Below, piece by piece: positions 48,056 through 58,500 of a stretch of 64,000 bases of DNA. How positions within the stretch are numbered: the stretch's first letter is position 1; each line of letters opens with the position of its first letter. Under the pieces are notes generated by a model. It saw nothing but the letters and a program-made list of their open reading frames with translations, was not told the origin of the DNA and ran no database searches. This stretch comes from Flavobacterium johnsoniae UW101 (GTDB taxonomy: Bacteria > Bacteroidota > Bacteroidia > Flavobacteriales > Flavobacteriaceae): NCBI RefSeq assembly GCF_000016645.1, contig NC_009441.1, forward strand, positions 372,001 to 436,000, written 5' to 3'. Both the position numbers and the translations under genes were made by a program.

Positions 48056-48856
48056 ATGTCTTTAAACCCTAATCATACCATACTAAATAAAAAAGCATGT
48101 TCAATACTTGTAATGTTATTAATTACAAGTATTAGCTGCGGACAAACCATACACTACAATCAATTTTGGGGAGAAGTTCAATTTAACAGAACCATCAATG
48201 AAAAATGGTCAACAGAACTAAATCTTGGCACTAGCTACAGCAGTACAGAATCATCTCCGAATATATTTGAACAAAATACGCAAAGATCTTTTCGCGGGTG
48301 GGGACACTATTATTTAAATCCGCGTTGGAAGCTTTCTTCTTTTATAGCTTATTACAACAACAAAGATGTTCCTGAAATTGGTCAGTTTGAATCTCCTGAA
48401 TGGAGGTTTGCTTTACAGGGTATTTATTATTTTCATAAAACGGGGTACACACTTAGCACAAGAATGCGAACGGAACTTCGACACATGAGAAACCAAGATG
48501 ACACTTATGAAAATGTGATTCGATATCGGCAGCAAATTAAATACTTAAAACCAATAAATAGTAAAGTTCTCCGAAGTGGTGTTGTTTACGCAATAGCTTC
48601 TGATGAAATCTTCTTAAAATCAGAAACCAAAGTAACCGGACTAAGTTTTTTTGACAGAAACAGATTAAATCTTGGAGCTGGGTATTTGTTTACAGATGAC
48701 ATTCAAATTGAGATAACTTATGCAAATGAATATCTGCCTAGAGATAACGGAAATCAAATCGTAAATGCAGGTTCACTAACTCTTACTTTCAACAATCTGT
48801 TTAAAAACCTAAGCAAGAAACTTTTACATCAAACTCCTCAAGAAAATGATGAATAG
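48056..48856 (+). CDS. DUF2490 outer-membrane beta-barrel protein
   Basis: A 266-residue predicted secreted protein: a hydrophobic signal segment after a longer basic N-terminus (about residues 14-30, ending SCGQ). Then alternating aromatic strands, including FWGEVQFNRTINEKWSTELNLG, typical of DUF2490, and GWGHYYLNPRWKLSSFIAYYNN. A Cys at residue 28 might be a lipobox, but the following sequence (GQTIHYNQFWGE) fits Sec cleavage. Function unknown for the family. It ends 2 nt before the convergent gene at 48859. Confidence 0.78.
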   Translation: MSLNPNHTILNKKACSILVMLLITSISCGQTIHYNQFWGEVQFNRTINEKWSTELNLGTSYSSTESSPNIFEQNTQRSFRGWGHYYLNPRWKLSSFIAYYNNKDVPEIGQFESPEWRFALQGIYYFHKTGYTLSTRMRTELRHMRNQDDTYENVIRYRQQIKYLKPINSKVLRSGVVYAIASDEIFLKSETKVTGLSFFDRNRLNLGAGYLFTDDIQIEITYANEYLPRDNGNQIVNAGSLTLTFNNLFKNLSKKLLHQTPQENDE

Positions 48857-48858
48857 TT

Positions 48859-49362
48859 TTACTTATCTTCTTTCTTTAAAAAACAAGCCAGCTGTTTTAC
48901 AATTTCGTCTTTGTGGAGTTTGAAATTATAATCTCGAATAAACTCTGTCCCTTTCATGTTTATAGTCGCCACAAGTGCTTCAAACTTAGAGAAAGCTTCT
49001 AAATCTTTAGAATCTATTAAATACAAAACCTGCATAACAGAATCATTTTGTATATACTGCGTATCATAATGAGTCAGCTTGTAGGCATTTTTATCTGCAA
49101 GATGTATCACTAAATCATCTGTGATTTTTTTACCTATCTTTTTTTCAGGAAAAGGAGTTGGCTGCAAGGCAACAAAATAACTTTCTTTATCTGTTACAAT
49201 ATTTATTTTTAATGACTTTGATTTTGTTGTATAAAACACTTCTGGGTAAGAATAGTAAATCATAGAACCATCTGCAAGCACTCTGTTTTTTATCTCACAT
49301 TGTGCAAAAGATTTATTTCCTAAAATCAATAAAATCAAACCTGTAAAAAAAAGTTTTTTCAT
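48859..49362 (-). CDS. Secreted protein of unknown function
   Basis: A 167-residue protein with a clear signal peptide (about residues 1-20, ending SFAQ). The mature part is mixed alpha/beta with no recognised motif; one Cys near the N-terminus (C22) and one near the C-terminus (C159). I do not recognise the family. A -7 element (TAATTTTG, 49397-49404) lies 35 nt upstream. Convergent with the DUF2490 gene and behind the rhomboid gene. Confidence 0.7.
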   Translation of the reverse strand: MKKLFFTGLILLILGNKSFAQCEIKNRVLADGSMIYYSYPEVFYTTKSKSLKINIVTDKESYFVALQPTPFPEKKIGKKITDDLVIHLADKNAYKLTHYDTQYIQNDSVMQVLYLIDSKDLEAFSKFEALVATINMKGTEFIRDYNFKLHKDEIVKQLACFLKKEDK

Positions 49363-49396
49363 AACATCAGAAAATGAAATTAAAAATGGTCTTTAA

Positions 49397-49404
49397 CAAA
49401 ATTA
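49397..49404 (-). promoter_or_regulatory. Promoter -7 element for the 167-residue secreted protein
   Basis: The minus strand reads TAATTTTG, a perfect TAnnTTTG match, 35 nt before the start codon. No TTG is seen at -33. Confidence 0.4.
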
Positions 49405-49432
49405 AGCATTTTAATTAAACCCCGTTTACATT

Positions 49433-50197
49433 TCAACCTTTATCTCCTGATTCTGATTTCGTTACAATATAATTTACAGTAATATTAGAATTAAAAAAAG
49501 AATCTAAATTTTCTGTTTCTTCTTCAACAACTTCGGTATTCACAAAATTACCATCTTCATCAAAATGCTTCATGAAAGGATCTGCTGAAGGATCAAAGTC
49601 TGGTCTTTGCCAATCGTAAATTATAGGTTTTGTATACTCTGGAGTTTTATAATACAGCGAAAGCCCAAATCCAGTTATGAATCCCGCCAGATGACCTTCC
49701 CAGGAAATTGTTTTATCTACATCTGGAAATACATACCAAATCATTCCGCCATAAAGCAGGATAACTGACAATGAAAGTGCCACTAATCGATAATATTTAG
49801 TTTGAATTCCTTTAAAGAAAATAAAGCTGACCAAAACATAAATCAGTCCGCTTGCTCCAATATGAAAATTTGCCCTGCCGATAATCCATGTTATCAATCC
49901 CGAAAATAAAATTCCAAAAACAATTACCACAAATGACTGTTTCGGATAGAAAAATTGTAATGCTGCCAATAATACTAAAAGCGGAATTGAATTATTATAT
50001 AAATGCTCTAAGTTTTCGTGAATAAAAGGACTAAATAATACACCTTGCAATCCGGAAAAATCTCTCGGATAAATTCCGTTTTGATAAAAATCGACATCAA
50101 AACGAATTTGAATCCAATAAATTATCCATAAAAAAAGCACAAAAAACAGCGGAAGTCCAACAACTGCATTCGAAAATTTAAAGTGATTATCATTCAT
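49433..50197 (-). CDS. Rhomboid-family intramembrane serine protease
   Basis: A 254-residue inner-membrane protease that cleaves transmembrane substrates. Seen: about six membrane segments; HENLEHLYNNSIPLL at 60-74 (the conserved His/Asn region of TM2); catalytic Ser116 in HIGASGLIYVL; and the catalytic His169 in WEGHLAGFITG. All three landmarks are present, so it is probably active. A soluble acidic C-terminal tail of about 60 residues (after 190) faces the cytoplasm or periplasm. Substrate unknown. Divergent from rarA. Confidence 0.9.
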   Translation of the reverse strand: MNDNHFKFSNAVVGLPLFFVLFLWIIYWIQIRFDVDFYQNGIYPRDFSGLQGVLFSPFIHENLEHLYNNSIPLLVLLAALQFFYPKQSFVVIVFGILFSGLITWIIGRANFHIGASGLIYVLVSFIFFKGIQTKYYRLVALSLSVILLYGGMIWYVFPDVDKTISWEGHLAGFITGFGLSLYYKTPEYTKPIIYDWQRPDFDPSADPFMKHFDEDGNFVNTEVVEEETENLDSFFNSNITVNYIVTKSESGDKG

Positions 50198-50360
50198 ATA
50201 GTTTCAGGTCAAAGTTGTAGATACCGACATCAAAAAACTATCCAAAGAAAATCTACTGATATTTTGTCAGCTGCATGATTTTTGTTAAATGTTTTACAAT
50301 TGAATTCGTATATCACTCTTGAAGCAATAAAATTAATTTTGAAAATAGTAATTTTACAAA

Positions 50361-51638
50361 ATGGAAGCACCTTTAGCAGAGCGTATTCGCCCACGGACAC
50401 TAGAAGATTATATAAGTCAAAGTCATTTGGTAGGCCCGAATGGCTCTTTAACGCAGCAAATTTCGAAAGGAATAATTCCGTCCTTAATTTTTTGGGGACC
50501 GCCGGGAACTGGAAAAACGACTCTGGCACAAATTATTGCACAAGAATCTAAACGTCCCTTTTATGAACTGAGTGCCATAAATTCTGGAGTTAAAGATATT
50601 CGAGATGTAATTGAAAAAGCCAAACAAAGCGGAGGACTTTTTACTGCCAAAAATCCTATTTTATTTATTGATGAGATTCACCGATTCAGCAAATCGCAGC
50701 AAGATTCACTTTTAGCTGCAGTTGAAAAAGGATGGATCACACTTATTGGCGCAACCACAGAAAACCCAAGTTTTGAGGTCATTCCCGCATTATTATCCCG
50801 AAGTCAGGTTTATATACTAAACGCGTTTACGAAAGACGATTTAGAAGCGTTATTACACCGTGCCATAAAAATTGACAAAGAACTTTCTTCAAAAAATATA
50901 ACCCTTAAAGAAACAGAAGCCTTATTAAGACTTTCAGGAGGTGACGGAAGAAAACTACTCAACATTTTTGAGCTTGTAGTTAATGCATCTGCAAGTGATG
51001 AAATAGTAATAACAAATGATCGCGTTCTTGCATTAGTTCAGCAAAATACCGTTTTGTATGATAAAACCGGAGAGCAGCATTATGACATTGTTTCTGCTTT
51101 TATAAAATCGATAAGAGGAAGCGACCCAAACGGAGCCGTTTATTGGCTGGCAAGAATGATCGAAGGCGGTGAAGATGTAAAATTCATAGCACGAAGAATG
51201 CTTATTTTATCGAGTGAAGATATTGGAAATGCAAATCCAACGGCATTTATCATGGCTAATAATACTTTTCAGGCCGTTTCTACAATTGGATATCCGGAAA
51301 GCCGAATCATTTTAAGTCAATGCGCTATTTACCTGGCAACATCGCCAAAAAGCAATGCGTCGTATATGGCAATTGGAAACGCACAGCAGTTAGTAAAACA
51401 AACGGGCGATTTACCGGTTCCAATTCACTTAAGAAATGCGCCGACTAAACTTATGAAAGAGTTAGGTTATGGTGAAGACTATAAATATTCGCATGATTAT
51501 GCCAATAATTTTGCCGAACAGGAATTTCTTCCTGATGCTATAAAAGAAACGGTTCTTTACAATCCGGGAAGCAATTCAAGAGAGAACAGCAACCGCGAAT
51601 TTTTAAAGAACCGCTGGAAAGATAAATACGGATATTAA
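50361..51638 (+). CDS. rarA: Replication-associated recombination protein RarA (MgsA/WRNIP1 family)
   Basis: AAA+ ATPase acting at stalled replication forks with SSB. 425 residues. Seen: Walker [12 protein letters not shown] (46-54 region), Walker [17 protein letters not shown], sensor 1 [12 protein letters not shown], the arginine finger LLSRSQV, sensor 2 GGDGRKLLN, and the C-terminal RarA tetramerisation domain [33 protein letters not shown]. The stop codon lies inside the loop of its terminator hairpin. Confidence 0.95.
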   Translation: MEAPLAERIRPRTLEDYISQSHLVGPNGSLTQQISKGIIPSLIFWGPPGTGKTTLAQIIAQESKRPFYELSAINSGVKDIRDVIEKAKQSGGLFTAKNPILFIDEIHRFSKSQQDSLLAAVEKGWITLIGATTENPSFEVIPALLSRSQVYILNAFTKDDLEALLHRAIKIDKELSSKNITLKETEALLRLSGGDGRKLLNIFELVVNASASDEIVITNDRVLALVQQNTVLYDKTGEQHYDIVSAFIKSIRGSDPNGAVYWLARMIEGGEDVKFIARRMLILSSEDIGNANPTAFIMANNTFQAVSTIGYPESRIILSQCAIYLATSPKSNASYMAIGNAQQLVKQTGDLPVPIHLRNAPTKLMKELGYGEDYKYSHDYANNFAEQEFLPDAIKETVLYNPGSNSRENSNREFLKNRWKDKYGY

Positions 51639-51655
51639 ATCCGTATTTTATTTAA
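51624..51655. terminator. Terminator shared by rarA and the convergent gene
   Basis: AAATACGGAT (51624-51633) and ATCCGTATTT (51639-51648) form a 10-bp perfect stem with a 5-nt loop. The rarA stop codon TAA (51636-51638) lies within that loop, so the left arm is coding sequence. AT-rich flanks on both sides suit bidirectional termination. Confidence 0.75.
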
Positions 51656-52386
51656 AATTTTACAGAAATTTTTTCTGAAACTAATTTATCGTTTTGGTAG
51701 TATTCAAAATACCAGCCATTATCTTTTGCATTTAAAGAACCTTGTACGCCATCTTTAATTGCTATAAAAGAATCCTGACGTGACGTTTTAAGTAATTTCA
51801 TGACAACTTTTGGTGTTTTGTCAATCAATTGATAACCATTTTCAGTTGGCTGTGCATATAATAAATTTGGATCTGAAACATCCGGAGTAGGAATCACAGT
51901 AGTCGCTGCAACAGTTGAAACAACCGGAGTACTTGTTTGGGCGACCTGAGTTGTAACTGTTTTACCATTATATTTATAATGCTGTGCAATAATAGAAATA
52001 AAAGCGTTATCTAAGCTTTCTTTATAAGCTGCTTCATAATCTTTTTCCCTGCTCTTTCCTGTTTCAGATGTATAAACTATTTTCCCATAACAATCTTTAA
52101 ACTCTACAAAAAGCTTTGTCACCAAAAAAGCATTGTCTTTTTTTACATCAACATAAAGTAATTCACATCTGTCACCTAAACCTGCCGGCATTTCTTCATT
52201 AGCATAATAAGCTTTAAAACCCGCTTTAAGAAGATTAGATTTTGTTAAAGTTGCTAATCTGTACTGATTTTCAGTTTTCATAAAATCGTACTTTACTGGT
52301 ATTATTACAGCTTTATAGTCGTTAATAGATTGCGAGAATCCAATAACCGAACAAAGAAGCAAAGTCAATAAAACTTTTAGTTTCAT
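51652..52386 (-). CDS. Secreted protein of unknown function
   Basis: A 244-residue protein with a signal peptide (about residues 1-18, ending GFSQ). The first 125 residues look like a small alpha/beta domain (KAVIIPVKYDFMKTENQYRLATLTKSNLLKAGF); a Thr/Val/Pro-rich linker follows (about 140-170); and the C-terminal 60 residues repeat short beta motifs (KVVMKLLKTSRQDSFIAIKDGVQGSL). No enzyme motif seen and family not recognised. It starts 2 nt after the YjjG-type gene, so the two, and perhaps radC, form one transcript. Confidence 0.7.
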   Translation of the reverse strand: MKLKVLLTLLLCSVIGFSQSINDYKAVIIPVKYDFMKTENQYRLATLTKSNLLKAGFKAYYANEEMPAGLGDRCELLYVDVKKDNAFLVTKLFVEFKDCYGKIVYTSETGKSREKDYEAAYKESLDNAFISIIAQHYKYNGKTVTTQVAQTSTPVVSTVAATTVIPTPDVSDPNLLYAQPTENGYQLIDKTPKVVMKLLKTSRQDSFIAIKDGVQGSLNAKDNGWYFEYYQNDKLVSEKISVKF

Positions 52387-52388
52387 AA

Positions 52389-53075
52389 TTATAAATATTT
52401 TTTAAGTTCTAATAAATGATTAATTTGTTTATAGTTTTGAGGTGTTTCGATATTTTTTACGTTAAAAAAAATAGCGTCCATACCTGCATTTAAAGCTCCG
52501 TTAACATCGGCATCAAAATCATCTCCAATCATAATACTGTTTTCTTTTGATGACTGGGCCAAATTGACAGCATAATCAAAGATAATACTATTTGGCTTTT
52601 TAACACCTGCTAATTCAGAATTCGTAATCGTGGTAAAATAACCTCCAAGCGAAGCATTATTAATTTTCTTTTCCTGAACATGAGCAAAACCATTCGTAAT
52701 AATGTGAAGTTTATACTTTGGTTTTAAATATTCCAGAACCTCAATAGCACCATCAAAAAGATAATTATTATCTGTTAGAAACTCTATATAATCGTTTGAA
52801 ATCTGATCTATATTTTCATCCGTCATTGAATAGTTCAAAGCATCAAAAGAAAGCTTCAGTCTATTATAACGCAATTCCTGATGCGTAATTTGATCGTTTT
52901 GATATAATCTCCAGCATTCCTGGTTTATTGGAAGATATTTTTCAATAAAATCTTCAATTTTGATTCCTTCGAAATTGTTTTTAAAAATACGATCAAAAGC
53001 CATTTGAGAGTTTTTATCAAAGTCCCACAATGTATGATCTAAATCAAAAAAAATGTCTGTAATATTAGTATTCAT
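52389..53075 (-). CDS. YjjG-family noncanonical pyrimidine nucleotidase (HAD)
   Basis: A 228-residue HAD-superfamily phosphatase; YjjG members dephosphorylate noncanonical dUMP/UMP analogues (house-cleaning). Seen: HAD motif I FFDLDHTLWDFD (nucleophile D11, D13), motif II IITNG, motif III with Lys in GVKKPNSIIFDYAV, and motif IV MIGDDFDADVNGALNAGMDAIFF. The motif I WDFD and the helical cap with ECWRLYQ fit YjjG better than other HADs. Between radC (3 nt) and the unknown secreted protein gene. Confidence 0.88.
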   Translation of the reverse strand: MNTNITDIFFDLDHTLWDFDKNSQMAFDRIFKNNFEGIKIEDFIEKYLPINQECWRLYQNDQITHQELRYNRLKLSFDALNYSMTDENIDQISNDYIEFLTDNNYLFDGAIEVLEYLKPKYKLHIITNGFAHVQEKKINNASLGGYFTTITNSELAGVKKPNSIIFDYAVNLAQSSKENSIMIGDDFDADVNGALNAGMDAIFFNVKNIETPQNYKQINHLLELKKYL

Positions 53076-53078
53076 AGA

Positions 53079-53768
53079 TTAGAAAATTCCTTCATCTACA
53101 AAACTATAATATTTTGTTTCAGTTATAATCAAATGGTCTAAAATTTTAACATCTAATATCTCTCCTGCCGTTTTTATTTTCTTAGTAATCTGTTTATCAG
53201 CCTGACTTGGATTTAACTCTCCAGAAGGATGATTATGGCACAAAATCAAACCAGTAGCGCCATTTTCTAATCCCAATTTAAAAACCAACCGCACATCTAC
53301 AATTGTTCCGGCAATTCCTCCTTTACTCAATTGTGCTTTAGAAATTACCTTATTTGAATTATTAAGAAAAAGCACCCAAAATTCTTCGTGAGGAAGTTCG
53401 CCAATAATTGGCTGCATAATAGTAAAGGCATCTTTACTCGAAGTTATTTTTTTTAACTTCAATATATCTTCCGCTCTCTGTCTTCTGCCTAATTCTAATG
53501 CAGCAACAATTGAAACTGCTTTGGCCTCTCCTATTCCTTTAAACTTTATTAACTGCGAAACAGACATTTTCCATAAAGAGTTTAAATTTTTAGCAGAAGC
53601 TAAAATCCGCTGGCTTAATGCAACAGCAGATTCGTTACGACTTCCAGAACCAATTAAAATAGCCATTAATTCAGCATCACTCAGAGCCTCTTTGCCCTTA
53701 AGCATTAATTTTTCGCGAGGCTTATCATCTTCTGACCAATCTTTTATAGCAAAATGACTTCCTTCCAT
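53079..53768 (-). CDS. radC: RadC/JAB1-MPN family protein
   Basis: A 229-residue protein. Seen: an N-terminal helix-hairpin-helix (SQLIKFKGIGEAKAVSIVAALELGRR, 71-96) and a C-terminal MPN/JAMM metalloprotease-like domain with the metal ligands H178, H180 and D191 in CHNHPSGELNPSQAD. Despite the name, a role in DNA repair is not established. The start at 53768 (MEGSHFAIKDW) was chosen; the frame to 53867 adds 33 Lys/Phe-rich residues with no family match. Confidence 0.92.
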   Translation of the reverse strand: MEGSHFAIKDWSEDDKPREKLMLKGKEALSDAELMAILIGSGSRNESAVALSQRILASAKNLNSLWKMSVSQLIKFKGIGEAKAVSIVAALELGRRQRAEDILKLKKITSSKDAFTIMQPIIGELPHEEFWVLFLNNSNKVISKAQLSKGGIAGTIVDVRLVFKLGLENGATGLILCHNHPSGELNPSQADKQITKKIKTAGEILDVKILDHLIITETKYYSFVDEGIF

Positions 53769-53903
53769 AATCAAATAATTTAAAAAGCGAATATATACCA
53801 AAAAGAAGAAAAATCTTTCAAAAAATATATTTGATTTTAAATTTTTAATCTTCTTATAGCTTTTCAAATCATATCCGAAAAATAAAAAACAGAAACAGTA
53901 TAT

Positions 53904-53933
53904 TAAAAAAAGCCGGCTGTTTTTACAGCCGGC
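53904..53933 (-). terminator. Intrinsic terminator of mpl
   Basis: Nine-bp GC-rich perfect stem GCCGGCTGT/ACAGCCGGC (53912-53920 and 53925-53933) with a TTTT loop. On the minus strand it is followed by seven T. It lies 31 nt after the mpl stop. Confidence 0.93.
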
Positions 53934-53964
53934 CTATTATCTAATTTTCAAATTGGCTAATTCT

Positions 53965-55320
53965 CTAATTAATCAACCCTTTTACTTCATCAAAATTCAA
54001 ACCTCCGTAGTTTCCTGAACTCATTAATAAAAGTGCAGAATTATCAAGATTTAAGTGGAATAAATATTCTTTAAATTCAGTTGGATTCGTATAAATAATC
54101 AAATCTTTTCTGTTAAATGCAGCTGCAATCTGCTCATAAGTCACTTCTTCAAGCTGTTTAATCTTAACGGCATCTGGCGAATAAAACACAACTGCAACAT
54201 CAGCATATTCTAATGCTCCTTCATATTCTTTTAAGAATGCTGCATTTAAACTGCTGTAAGTGTGCAATTCTAAACACGCCACTAAAGTTCTGTTTGGATA
54301 TTGTTCCTTCACCGCTTTAGTCGTTGCGGCCACTTTACTTGGTGAATGCGCAAAATCTTTATAGGCTACTTTTCCTTTTCCTTCGGCAATTTTTTCCAAA
54401 CGTTTAGAAGCACCTTTAAAACTTGCAATTGCTTCGTAAAAATCTTCTTCGTCAACACCCATATTTTGGCAGATCCATTTTGCTCCAGCTAAATTATTTA
54501 AATTGTGAGCTCCAAAAACTTCAATTGGCATATCACCTTCGGGAGTTTTTAAAAGCGTTACACCATCGGCAACAGAATATTCTGGTGTGCTGTAAGGTAA
54601 TTTACGAATTGGATTTGTTGCAGCTTCTGAAACACGTTTTACTTCTGGATCATTTTCGTTGTAAACTAAAATTCCGCCATTGGTAATTTTTTCAATAAAA
54701 ATTTCAAACTGCTCTACATAATTCTCATACGTTGGAAAAACATTAATATGATCCCAGGCAATTCCAGAAATTAAAGCAATATTTGGCTGATACAAATGAA
54801 ACTTTGGTCGTCTGTCTATCGGTGAAGATAAATACTCATCGCCTTCCAAAACCATAAAATCATTTTCTTCTGTAAGGTGAACCATAGTATCAAAACCTTC
54901 CAGCTGTGCTCCTACCATGTAATCAACTGCAATATTATGATAATGCATTACATGAAGAATCATCGAAGTAATCGTAGTTTTTCCGTGAGAACCACCAATC
55001 ACAACACGAGTTTTATTTTTAGACTGTTCGTATAAAAACTCTGGATATGAATAAATTTTCAATCCCAATTCCTGCGCTTTTAATAATTCAGGATTATCAG
55101 CTTTAGCGTGCATTCCTAAAATAATGGCATCAATATCTGCCGTTATTTTTTCAGGAAACCAGCCCAATTCTGCAGGAAGAATTCCTTTTTTTTCTAATCT
55201 TGATTTTGAAGGTTCAAAAATAGCATCGTCACTTCCTGTAACCTGATATCCTTTATTATGTAATGCTAATGCAAGGTTGTGCATCGCGCTTCCGCCAATG
55301 GCAATGAAATGTGTTTTCAT
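53965..55320 (-). CDS. mpl: UDP-N-acetylmuramate:L-alanyl-gamma-D-glutamyl-meso-diaminopimelate ligase
   Basis: Murein-peptide ligase that reattaches recycled tripeptide to UDP-MurNAc. 451 residues, close to the family (about 455). Seen: the N-terminal Mur ligase domain (FIAIGGSAMHNLALALHNKGYQVTGSD), ATP-binding GGSHGKTTITSMI at 109-121, the central domain with EGDEYLSSPIDRRPKF and SGIAWDHINVFPTYENY, and the C-terminal domain with KDFAHSPSKVAATTKAV. The SD[DN] and DHINVF motifs fit Mpl rather than MurC. Monocistronic by its terminator; no -7 box was identified upstream. Confidence 0.92.
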   Translation of the reverse strand: MKTHFIAIGGSAMHNLALALHNKGYQVTGSDDAIFEPSKSRLEKKGILPAELGWFPEKITADIDAIILGMHAKADNPELLKAQELGLKIYSYPEFLYEQSKNKTRVVIGGSHGKTTITSMILHVMHYHNIAVDYMVGAQLEGFDTMVHLTEENDFMVLEGDEYLSSPIDRRPKFHLYQPNIALISGIAWDHINVFPTYENYVEQFEIFIEKITNGGILVYNENDPEVKRVSEAATNPIRKLPYSTPEYSVADGVTLLKTPEGDMPIEVFGAHNLNNLAGAKWICQNMGVDEEDFYEAIASFKGASKRLEKIAEGKGKVAYKDFAHSPSKVAATTKAVKEQYPNRTLVACLELHTYSSLNAAFLKEYEGALEYADVAVVFYSPDAVKIKQLEEVTYEQIAAAFNRKDLIIYTNPTEFKEYLFHLNLDNSALLLMSSGNYGGLNFDEVKGLIN

Positions 55321-55524
55321 TTAAAATGTTTAATCGTTAAACTGTTTAATCAGTTAATCGAAATAGCAAGTAACTAATAAAACTCAATAATAATTTTCAA
55401 AAATAAGGAAATATAAAATGTCACATTTGGTTTTGGGGATAAATTAGTAATTTGTACGAAAATTATTTTTCGCGCATCCCAACCATTTAATAAAAAAAGG
55501 CCTCTATATACTAAAAACTACTCT

Positions 55525-58500
55525 ATGAAAAATATGTTATTTGTATTTACTTTAATTTCTTCCACCTTGTTTGCTCAGCAAAATGATAAAAACTGGGCAA
55601 AAGTTATTGCATTTGAAAACGAAGGCAAAATTAAATCTGCAAATGAATTAGTTGCCAAAATTTACAAAAAAGCAACAGCAAAAAAGAATGAAACTGAAAT
55701 GATAAAATGCTTTTTTTATCAGGCCAAATATTTAATGGTAATTGACGAAAATGCCAAAACAAAAATTCTGGACAACCTAAAAACAGATATAAATCGTGTT
55801 TCAATTCCGTCAAAAGCCATATTAACATTGATTTATGCAAAATGTCTTAATCATTATTCAAATTATGATGATTATGCAGTTGTAGTAGACAGCGCCGCAG
55901 CTGTTGTTGATGATGAAGCTTCTTTAATTGATCAGGCTGCAGCAACAATTGACACGGCTGCAGTTGATGGTATTGCGCATGATAATGCTTCGATCTATTT
56001 AACACCAGAAAAAGAAATTATAGCGCTTTACAATAAAACAGTAGAAAATGAAGAAATTCTAAAAAAAACACCTTTAAATAACTATGCCTTAATTTTTGAA
56101 TTTACTTCAGACAAATTCAAAAACGCAAGTTTGTATGATTATGTATTAGATGAAAACATCACTTTTTATAAAGAAAAAATCGAAAGCTGGAATATTCCAT
56201 ATTCAGACCTTTTCCAGCACTCAGATAAATTATTGGGCAGTTCTGAATCATTTTTAACCCTTAATTTTGATTTTATAAAAGAAGAGTATTTAAAGAAAAC
56301 CCTTGAGTTATACCAAAAAAAAGAGAAAGACAATCCATCATTAGAAAATCAATTTGAGCGTGTAAAATACTGTAATAATGCATTAATTCATTCTGATGAA
56401 ACTTTCAGCCAGTATCTAGACAAAGTCGAAAAAATCGCTAAAGATGAAAATCTTCTTCAAAAAATAAAACTTGAAAAAGCAGAACTTTTAGCCAATAAAG
56501 CTTCAAAAGAGTTTTATCCAAAAAATAATATCGAAGCTCTCAAAATACTTGATGAGATTATACAAATCAATAAAAAAACCAATACGGCAAATTTAGCTCT
56601 ATTAAAAAAGAGAGAACTTACTGAAAAGTCAGTATCCATTCAACTTGAAAAGTATATTTACGATAACGAAAACACCAGAACATATATAAGTTATAAAAAC
56701 CTGAACGGGCTGAAAGTTTCTTATTATAAAATCAATTTATCTCAGGTAAAAAAATTTCAAAAACAATCTGAAACAGCAAGAGACAGCTTGTGCAAATCAA
56801 CAATAAAAAATCAAACTCCTGTAGTTTCACAGAATTATGATTTAAAAAACAAGAACGATTATTTTGAATACAATACTGAACTGCTGCTTCCTAAATTAAC
56901 CATTGGGAACTATTTAGTCTATTTTGAAAGTGATTCTGATATTAAAAACAAAAAAGCTTCTGCTTACGAAGTTATTACGGTTTCAAACATTTCTGTTTTG
57001 GCAACGAGGCAAGATAAAATTGAAAACTATCAGGTTTTAGATCGAAAAACCGGAAAACCTCTTGAAAATGTAACGGTAAAATCGTCAACTTCTACTGCCA
57101 AAACTGACTCGAAAGGAATTGTATCATTACAATTGAAAAACGAAAGTTATAATTATGAACCTGTTGAATTTTCGATAGGAAATGACAGTATTTTAATTCA
57201 CAAAAACTACCTGAGATATGTCTCTGATTATGGTTTGTCTGAAAACGAAAGAGCAAGTGCCAAAGTCGAATTTTATTTAGACAGAGCCATTTACAGACCG
57301 GGACAAACTGTATATTTTAAAGGTATTGCAATTCAAAAAAGCAAAAACAAATCAAGTGTAGTACCAAACACGCCTTTTAAAATTGTTGTAAACGATGTTA
57401 ATTACCAAAAAATTAATGAATTTGAATTAACAACAAATGAGTTTGGTTCGTTTTCGGGTGAATTTGTTCTGCCAAAAAATGGTTTGACAGGTGATTTTCA
57501 TATCAGCGTGCAAAGACCAGATGATTACACCAAAAAGGAAACAGCAGCAGCGTTTTGGAATACTACTAATTTTAATTATTCTACTACTTATTTTAGTGTT
57601 GAAGAATACAAACGTCCAAAATTTGAAGTTACTTTCGATGCCAAAAAAGAAAGCTTTAAACTTAACGAATCAGTTAAAATAAAAGGAACAGCAATTGCTT
57701 TTGCCGGAAGCAGTATCTCTGACGCGGTTGTTAAATACAGCGTAAACCGATACACAACCTATTTTAGAAATTATTACGGGCGCGAAGAAAACGAGACTTT
57801 AGCAGTTGGCGAAACCAAAACCGATGCCTCAGGAAAATTCACAATTGACTTTATGGCATTGCCTTCAAACAATAATTCGAAAGAACAAAGACCTGTTTTC
57901 AATTATGAAATTAATGTTTCGGTTACAGATATAAACGGCGAAACACATACAGCGGTAACAACGGTAAAAGTGGGTTATCATGATTTAATTATCGACGCTC
58001 TTGTTCCAAATAGCATTGAAACAAAAGACAAAAACGAAATCATTTTAAACAGCACAAATTTAAATGGAGAATTTCTGCCTGCCAAAGGCGAAATCAAATT
58101 GTACTTTGTGAGTCCGTTTCCAAATAAATTTAAACCAAGAATCTTTAATAGACCTGAAATTGAAACTATTTCTGCTAAAGAATTTGAAGCCTTATTTCCG
58201 TATGAAATCAACGAAAATCCATTTGCAGAGAAATCTCGAGAAGTTTTATTGTTTTCAAAGAAAGTAGACACGCAAAAAGATAAAAAAATCATTCTTGATT
58301 TCATTTCAAATTATAAATCCGGAAATTACAAGATTGTATTTACTGCAAAAGACAGTTTTCAAAATACAATTGAATCTACAACAAACTTCAACATCAAACA
58401 AAGCAAGGACAAATTCCATTCAGACCGCTTATTTTCGGCAGAGCAAATGAATGACGATCCTAAAAAAGATGGTTTTGTACTTGTTAAGCTGTCTTCGGTA

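Noticed and set aside
53769..53867. N-terminal extension of radC
   Set aside because: The 33 extra Lys/Phe-rich residues have no family support and come from the AT-rich upstream region.
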